Source: WGMK01 sp046047315
Lineage (GTDB): Bacteria; Hydrogenedentota; Hydrogenedentia; Hydrogenedentales; JAEUWI01
Length of the DNA stretch: 25,815 bases
Direction of reading: 5' to 3'
Assembly (NCBI GenBank): GCA_046047315.1
Contig: JBJOID010000188.1
Location: forward strand, 1 to 25,815
In this document: piece by piece, positions 22,254 to 25,815 of the stretch
How the letters are laid out: every line of letters begins with the position of its first letter
Position numbering within the stretch: the stretch's first letter is position 1
Notes under the pieces: model-generated
Database searches by the model: none
Told to the model about the DNA's origin: nothing
What the model saw: only the letters and a program-made list of their open reading frames with translations
Translations under genes and position numbers: made by a program

Positions 22254-22277
22254 GCGGCAAAGAATTATCTTTGCCGC
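22254..22277 (+). promoter_or_regulatory. Perfect hairpin in the rplS leader
   Basis: GCGGCAAAG (22254-22262) and CTTTGCCGC (22269-22277) pair perfectly across a six-nt AATTAT loop in the 130-nt trmD-rplS gap, about 70 nt before the rplS ATG. No T-run follows. It could be an autoregulatory L19 leader, an mRNA processing site or an attenuator. L19 leaders are known in other phyla, but I cannot match this one to a described class by eye. Confidence 0.5.
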
Positions 22278-22346
22278 TCCACAGCTTCGCGCCTTTGCAG
22301 GAAATCTTAAATCGCAGTCTCAAGAAGCTCTATAGGAGATCGAATA

Positions 22347-22817
22347 ATGCACCCGCTTGTACAAGAAATTAGCAACGCCCAGATGAAGGCGTCCGACAAC
22401 ATCCCCGTGTTCAACGTGGGCGACACCGTTCGCGTGCACTTCCGCATCGTGGAAGGTGAAAAGGAACGCATCCAGGTTTTCGAGGGCATCGTGATTTCGC
22501 GCAAGAACGGCACCGGCCCGAACGCCAAGTTCACCGTCCGCCGCATCGCCTTCAACGAGGGCGTCGAGCGCGTCTTCCCGCTGCACTCCCCGCGCGTGGA
22601 AAAGGTGGAGATTAAGCAGGAAGGCAGCGTCCGCCGCGCCAAGCTGCACTACCTGCGCGACCGCGTGGGCAAGGCCGCCAAGGTCAAGCGCCGCATCCGC
22701 AGCGCCGCCGAGATTGCCGCCGCAGCCGCCGCCAAGCCCAAGTCCGAAAAGGTCAAGGCGGCCAAGGCTGCCGCGGCTGCAGCTGCCACCGCCGCCCCCG
22801 AGACGACCGAAGCCTAG
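22347..22817 (+). CDS. rplS: 50S ribosomal protein L19 with Ala/Lys-rich tail
   Basis: A 156-residue L19; the usual length is about 115. The core is canonical: PVFNVGDTVRVHFRIVEG, RIQVFEGIVISRKNGTGPNAKFTVRRI, GVERVFPLHSPRVEKVEI, RRAKLHYLRDRVGKAAKVKRR. From about residue 118 comes a low-complexity basic tail of Ala, Lys and Glu. L19 sits at the 30S-50S interface. AGGAGA precedes the ATG. It is the last gene of the operon and is followed by a strong terminator. Confidence 0.96.
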   Translation: MHPLVQEISNAQMKASDNIPVFNVGDTVRVHFRIVEGEKERIQVFEGIVISRKNGTGPNAKFTVRRIAFNEGVERVFPLHSPRVEKVEIKQEGSVRRAKLHYLRDRVGKAAKVKRRIRSAAEIAAAAAAKPKSEKVKAAKAAAAAAATAAPETTEA

Positions 22818-22858
22818 GCCTGAGCCGCCAGCCTTTTTGGCTAACGAATGCAAACAAC

Positions 22859-22889
22859 AAGCCGGATGCCCTTCACGGGCATCCGGCTT
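22859..22889. terminator. Strong bidirectional intrinsic terminator after rplS
   Basis: AAGCCGGATGCCC and GGGCATCCGGCTT form a perfect 13-bp stem around a TTCAC loop, followed on the plus strand by GTGTTGTGTTT and on the minus strand by GTTGTTTGC. It closes the ribosomal operon and probably also the convergent lipoprotein gene. Confidence 0.88.
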
Positions 22890-22929
22890 GTGTTGTGTTT
22901 GAGACTGTCCAGTCCAGACTTCCGGAATC

Positions 22930-23460
22930 CTATTCACCCCGCATCGTCGACAGGGATACGGTCGATTCCGGGCCATCGCTGGCATTCACCACCACGTTCA
23001 GTGTCCGGCCGTCCTTGCTGTATTCCGCGGCCAGCATCATGCCCGGCACATTGGTGGTGCTCACTTCCTGCCAGCCCTTAGCGGCGACTTCCTTCTTGAA
23101 GAACTCGCTCACCTCGGCAAAGGGCTTGGGCACCGTCGCCACCACGTTGAACAGTTCCGACTGCGCCTCGGTGTTCACCAGGTTCACCTTCCAGCCCTGC
23201 GGAATGGGGATATCGGTGGGAAATCCCTCGGGCAGGGAAACGTTCTCCCCCGCCGAGAAAGATACCTTGCCATCCTCGGTGGTGGCGGAGAGGTTCATGG
23301 CACCGCCGTCCGCCGAAATATCGACGTTCGCATCAACCCCCTCGCCCGCCAGCGAGGCCTCGATCATCTTCTCCTGCGTCACTTCGGCGGCCTTGCCGCA
23401 ACCCATTGCAGGGATTAGGGTTGCAACCGCGCATAAACTCAACGACTTAATGTAACGCAT
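22930..23460 (-). CDS. Exported, probable lipoprotein of unknown function
   Basis: A 176-residue exported protein. The N-terminus MRYIKSLSLCAVATLIPAMG before CGK is a signal peptide with Cys21 as probable lipidation site; Ala at -3 and Met at -2 make the lipobox imperfect. Residues about 45-75 look beta-rich, and the central SLPEGFPTDIPIPQGWKV is a pattern seen in many small bacterial exported proteins of unknown role. The final 75 residues (AEVSEFFKKEVAAKGWQEV, then YSKDGRTLNVVVN) resemble the same group. I assign no function. ATG at 23460 has AAGGAG seven nt upstream and a promoter with a perfect -35. Confidence 0.8.
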   Translation of the reverse strand: MRYIKSLSLCAVATLIPAMGCGKAAEVTQEKMIEASLAGEGVDANVDISADGGAMNLSATTEDGKVSFSAGENVSLPEGFPTDIPIPQGWKVNLVNTEAQSELFNVVATVPKPFAEVSEFFKKEVAAKGWQEVSTTNVPGMMLAAEYSKDGRTLNVVVNASDGPESTVSLSTMRGE

Positions 23461-23486
23461 GGGGATACTCCTTGGTATTTGCCTTG

Positions 23487-23515
23487 AGGGTACCCGGCGA
23501 TTCGCGATGTGTCAA
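23487..23515 (-). promoter_or_regulatory. Promoter for the 22930-23460 gene
   Basis: On the minus strand a perfect TTGACA (23515-23510) and TACCCT (23492-23487, 3 of 6 matches) are 17 nt apart. Transcription would start near 23480, about 20 nt before the ATG. Confidence 0.5.
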
Positions 23516-23622
23516 ACCGCTTTGCTTTCCGGGCCGTCATATTGCATGCTGATAGGCCGGATTGCACCGGGCCCATGCCCGGCGTGATCCCCCATGCGCA
23601 GTAACCAATGGGGGTTGACTTC

Positions 23623-25320
23623 ATGAAATCATCCTTGCGCCTGCTTTTCCTGGCCCTGAGCCTGCTGCCCGCCGGCTTGCTCACGGGCTGCATCCAGCCC
23701 ATCGAGGCGATATCCACCAGCAATGCCACGCTCGACTTCGGGCTTAACACGCGCCCCTTGTTTTTCGACGTGTGGAACAACAACCCCGACGCCGACCCGA
23801 TCCGCATACGCGTGCGCGCGGACAAGCCGTGGGTGCTCACCGATGTGTCAAGCGTGCTCAGCGCGCCGCCCGCCTCCGCTTCGGGCCCCTTCGACTTACA
23901 GGGCGTGCGGGTCAGCATCGACCGCAACCAGCTTAACCGCGGCGTGCACGAGGCGGAGATCACCCTCAGCGCCGACGGCGTTATCTCGAAAACCATCGCC
24001 GTGCGGGTGCAGAGTGACCGCGACAACAGCGGCATCCCGCTGAATGTCGTCAACCCGGAGACCAAGTACCGCGCGCCGTTCCTCATCGAATTCAATTTCG
24101 CCCTGCGCGACGCCAACGGCGACGCCGTGGTGGCGGAGCCGGGACAGTTCGAGCTTAGCGCCCGCGAGGCCGACCGGCCTGTCACCTTCGAGACGGGGTT
24201 GCACCTGCGCCGCGCAGCAGCCCGCCAGCTGAAGGCGGAGCTGTTGCTGGATTACTCGCTCACCCTGCAGGCGGTGCCTCAGGCCATCGCCTCCATGGAG
24301 ACTGCCGCGAAGGATGTTTTCCTGCCGGCCCTCAACAGCGACGCCCTGGTGGGCATTACCGAATTTCACGCGGAGACCCCCGGCGGCCTGAACCGTGTGG
24401 CCGAATTCACCACCGACCGCGCCTTCCTTCGGCAGCGCATCGACGCCATCCAGGGGGAATTCGTACAGGGATTCGCCTCCTTCGCGCGCATCTATGACGC
24501 GATCGTCGAGGCGGCGAAAAACTTCGATGGTGGCGATGCGGAGAAGGAGGACCGGTACATTGTGCTCTTCACCGACGGCAACGACGCATCGAGCACCTCG
24601 ACGGCGAACCAGGCGGTCAATGCCTGCAAGAATCGCAACATCAAGATCTATACCGTGGGCGTGGGAGCCAACGTGGACGAGGTCACCCTCACCGACTTGA
24701 GCGCACGCACCAATGGACTCTACTTCCCCGCCGATACCGCCGCAGGGTTGGCCGACGCTTTCGAACGGGTGGTGAACGATCTTGAGGCGCAGTACACCGT
24801 CCGTTGGGCTTCCGGTCAACGCGGTGACGCGCGCTTCGTGCCGCAGTTCACGCTGGAACTGGGGCAGGCTTCCACCACCTATCTGGCCGACACGGAGTAC
24901 CGCGCCAACACGGTAACCGGCGATCCGCTCGGTGGCAGCCTGTTCTTCGTCGCGTCGGACAACACCCGGGAAAGCACAGTCTTCCTGCGGGCGCAGTATG
25001 TGCCGCGCAATGTCACGCGCCTGCGCATGACCATCAGCAGCGACCTGAACTTCACCGTGTCCAAGGTGGAAACGGGCCAGGATGGTCTGGTCGGAAACTG
25101 GACGCTGGACATAGCCCCGGCCAAGGCCCGCAGCGTGGTGATCGATTTGCGCAGCCCGGATGGCACGCCCCTGCCCTTCGCCACCTTCGGCCCGCTGGTG
25201 CGTCTCGATTTCTCCGAAGTCTTCGACCGCGAGACGCTGCCTTTCACGAGCGTGACCGTGGACAACTCGGTCTACGCCAACGGCCAGTTCTTCGAGGTGG
25301 AAGGCTTCGAGGCGGAGTAA
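23623..25320 (+). CDS. VWA-domain lipoprotein
   Basis: A 565-residue exported lipoprotein. The start MKSSLRLLFLALSLLPAG and lipobox LLTGC (Cys23) are typical. Residues about 30-145 read as one or two beta-sandwich modules (SNATLDFGLNTRP, then EAEITLSADG), BACON-like in style. A von Willebrand A domain follows at about 205-395, with ELLLDYSLTL (Asp210, Ser212, Thr214) in place of the DxSxS metal-site motif and LFTDGND (Asp318). The C-terminal part has a beta-rich domain with TFGPLVRLDFSEVF that resembles cohesin-type or other Ig-like modules, a weak guess. Surface adhesion or complex assembly is the likely general role. ATG at 23623 is preferred over ATG at 23608, since the poly-G stretch then serves as ribosome-binding site. 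Confidence 0.82.
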   Translation: MKSSLRLLFLALSLLPAGLLTGCIQPIEAISTSNATLDFGLNTRPLFFDVWNNNPDADPIRIRVRADKPWVLTDVSSVLSAPPASASGPFDLQGVRVSIDRNQLNRGVHEAEITLSADGVISKTIAVRVQSDRDNSGIPLNVVNPETKYRAPFLIEFNFALRDANGDAVVAEPGQFELSAREADRPVTFETGLHLRRAAARQLKAELLLDYSLTLQAVPQAIASMETAAKDVFLPALNSDALVGITEFHAETPGGLNRVAEFTTDRAFLRQRIDAIQGEFVQGFASFARIYDAIVEAAKNFDGGDAEKEDRYIVLFTDGNDASSTSTANQAVNACKNRNIKIYTVGVGANVDEVTLTDLSARTNGLYFPADTAAGLADAFERVVNDLEAQYTVRWASGQRGDARFVPQFTLELGQASTTYLADTEYRANTVTGDPLGGSLFFVASDNTRESTVFLRAQYVPRNVTRLRMTISSDLNFTVSKVETGQDGLVGNWTLDIAPAKARSVVIDLRSPDGTPLPFATFGPLVRLDFSEVFDRETLPFTSVTVDNSVYANGQFFEVEGFEAE

Positions 25321-25608
25321 CCTTCGAAGACTTCAACCGCGAAGTTTACCGATCACACGCAACCGTAAATTTGTTTCACTTCCCATATTAGTGTGGCCCG
25401 TCTAGTTCTTGGTCACCCACTCGAGAGTGCGGAGCTCCCGTGCGGCAAGAGTCGCGCGGCGATGTGAAGCTTCATCTCGAAACCTTGCGTCGACACCGTT
25501 GTACCTATGCGGCGTAGGAGTGAAGCGCTCCCGCAATGAAACGAGAATAAACTCTCTGTGTCGGGTCGGCATCCTACTTGCAGGAAGATTGCACGGGGAG
25601 AGGATTCA
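25321..25608 (+). other. Intergenic stretch without a recognised gene
   Basis: These 288 nt contain only short, poorly supported reading frames and no tRNA, strong promoter pair or terminator that I can defend. A weak five-bp hairpin (ACTTC/GAAGT at 25330-25345) follows the VWA gene. The sequence is visibly less GC-rich than the rest of the window. Confidence 0.6.
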
Positions 25609-25815
25609 ATGAGAAGCAGATACATTCTTGGACTGTTGGCATTACTGTCGATCTCATCAAATGTCGGCGGCCAAGCATCTCTGAGTTCGGAGTCAATCTA
25701 TCTTTGCGAAGGGGAATGGCACCTCAGCATCGAACCCAAGCGACTAGGCTTTGATCCCGATAAACTGGCGGCGGCAGATGCCCTGGTAAGTGCAGGCAAT
25801 ACAAGTAGCATGGTG
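25609..25815 (+). CDS. Secreted serine hydrolase (beta-lactamase fold), N-terminal fragment
   Basis: The first 69 residues of a gene cut by the window edge. MRSRYILGLLALLSISSNVGG followed by Q is a signal peptide. The segment LGFDPDKLAAADALVSAGNTSSMV resembles the opening of class C beta-lactamase-family (penicillin-binding-like) serine hydrolases, where a helix is followed by a strand reading like 'SSMVVV'. The catalytic SxxK would lie beyond the edge, so the assignment is tentative. GGGGAGAGGA precedes the ATG. GC content of roughly 47-52 per cent over 25621-25740 is lower than in the neighbouring genes. Confidence 0.55.
   Translation, partial: MRSRYILGLLALLSISSNVGGQASLSSESIYLCEGEWHLSIEPKRLGFDPDKLAAADALVSAGNTSSMV

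Noticed and set aside
25330..25345. Hairpin after the VWA gene as terminator
   Set aside because: The stem is only five base pairs and no T-run follows.

Overview
The window is GC-rich, tightly packed bacterial chromosome. Gene content (hemX-hemA-hemC; ffh-rpsP-khpA-rimM-trmD-rplS), several secreted or lipoprotein genes, a secreted ADP-ribosylglycohydrolase-like protein and a YhaO/YhaN pair suggest an environmental bacterium from a deep Gram-negative lineage of the Planctomycetota/Hydrogenedentota kind. That placement is inference from style and gene mix; no rRNA gene or other decisive marker is present. I see no tRNA, rRNA, CRISPR array, insertion sequence or phage gene.

Layout. 1-3826 (minus strand): a DUF89 phosphatase-like gene, a small MerR/excisionase-type HTH gene, then a tetrapyrrole cluster (hemX/ccsA-like, hemA, hemC) joined by ATGA stop/start overlaps; hemC runs off the left edge. 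3970-4485 (plus): a DUF456 membrane protein, closed by a strong palindromic terminator shared with a convergent lipoprotein gene. 4561-8770 (minus): the lipoprotein, a membrane family-2 glycosyltransferase and a large exported clan GH-A glycoside hydrolase-like protein; the last two are 12 nt apart. 8771-8939: back-to-back divergent promoters. 8940-15127: an XPB/Ssl2-type 'Helicase_C_3' protein without a helicase motor (plus) converges on a YhaN-like ATPase and its overlapping YhaO/Mre11-like partner (minus). 15206-18054: a SelW-like Rdx thioredoxin-fold protein, two uncharacterised genes and the secreted ADP-ribosylglycohydrolase-like gene. 18102-22889: an inverted repeat and possible leader ORF, an unknown 206-residue gene, then the SRP/ribosome-maturation operon ending in a strong terminator. 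22930-25815: an exported lipoprotein-like gene (minus), a VWA-domain lipoprotein (plus), a 288-nt AT-richer gap and the 5' end of a probable secreted serine hydrolase of the beta-lactamase fold.

How the genes work together. HemA and HemC make early tetrapyrrole precursors and HemX is likely a membrane partner of HemA. Ffh targets nascent membrane proteins while S16, L19, RimM, KhpA and TrmD build and tune the ribosome and tRNA. The most unusual feature is the YhaO-like protein: it keeps the family's layout and its overlap with the ATPase gene, but almost every metal-binding motif of the phosphoesterase is altered, so it looks like a nuclease-dead Mre11/YhaO relative beside an otherwise largely intact Rad50/YhaN-type ATPase. 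Other points of interest are ribosomal proteins S16 and L19 with oppositely charged alanine-rich tails, a RimM with a degenerate N-terminal motif, and candidate control elements upstream of the unknown gene and of rplS.
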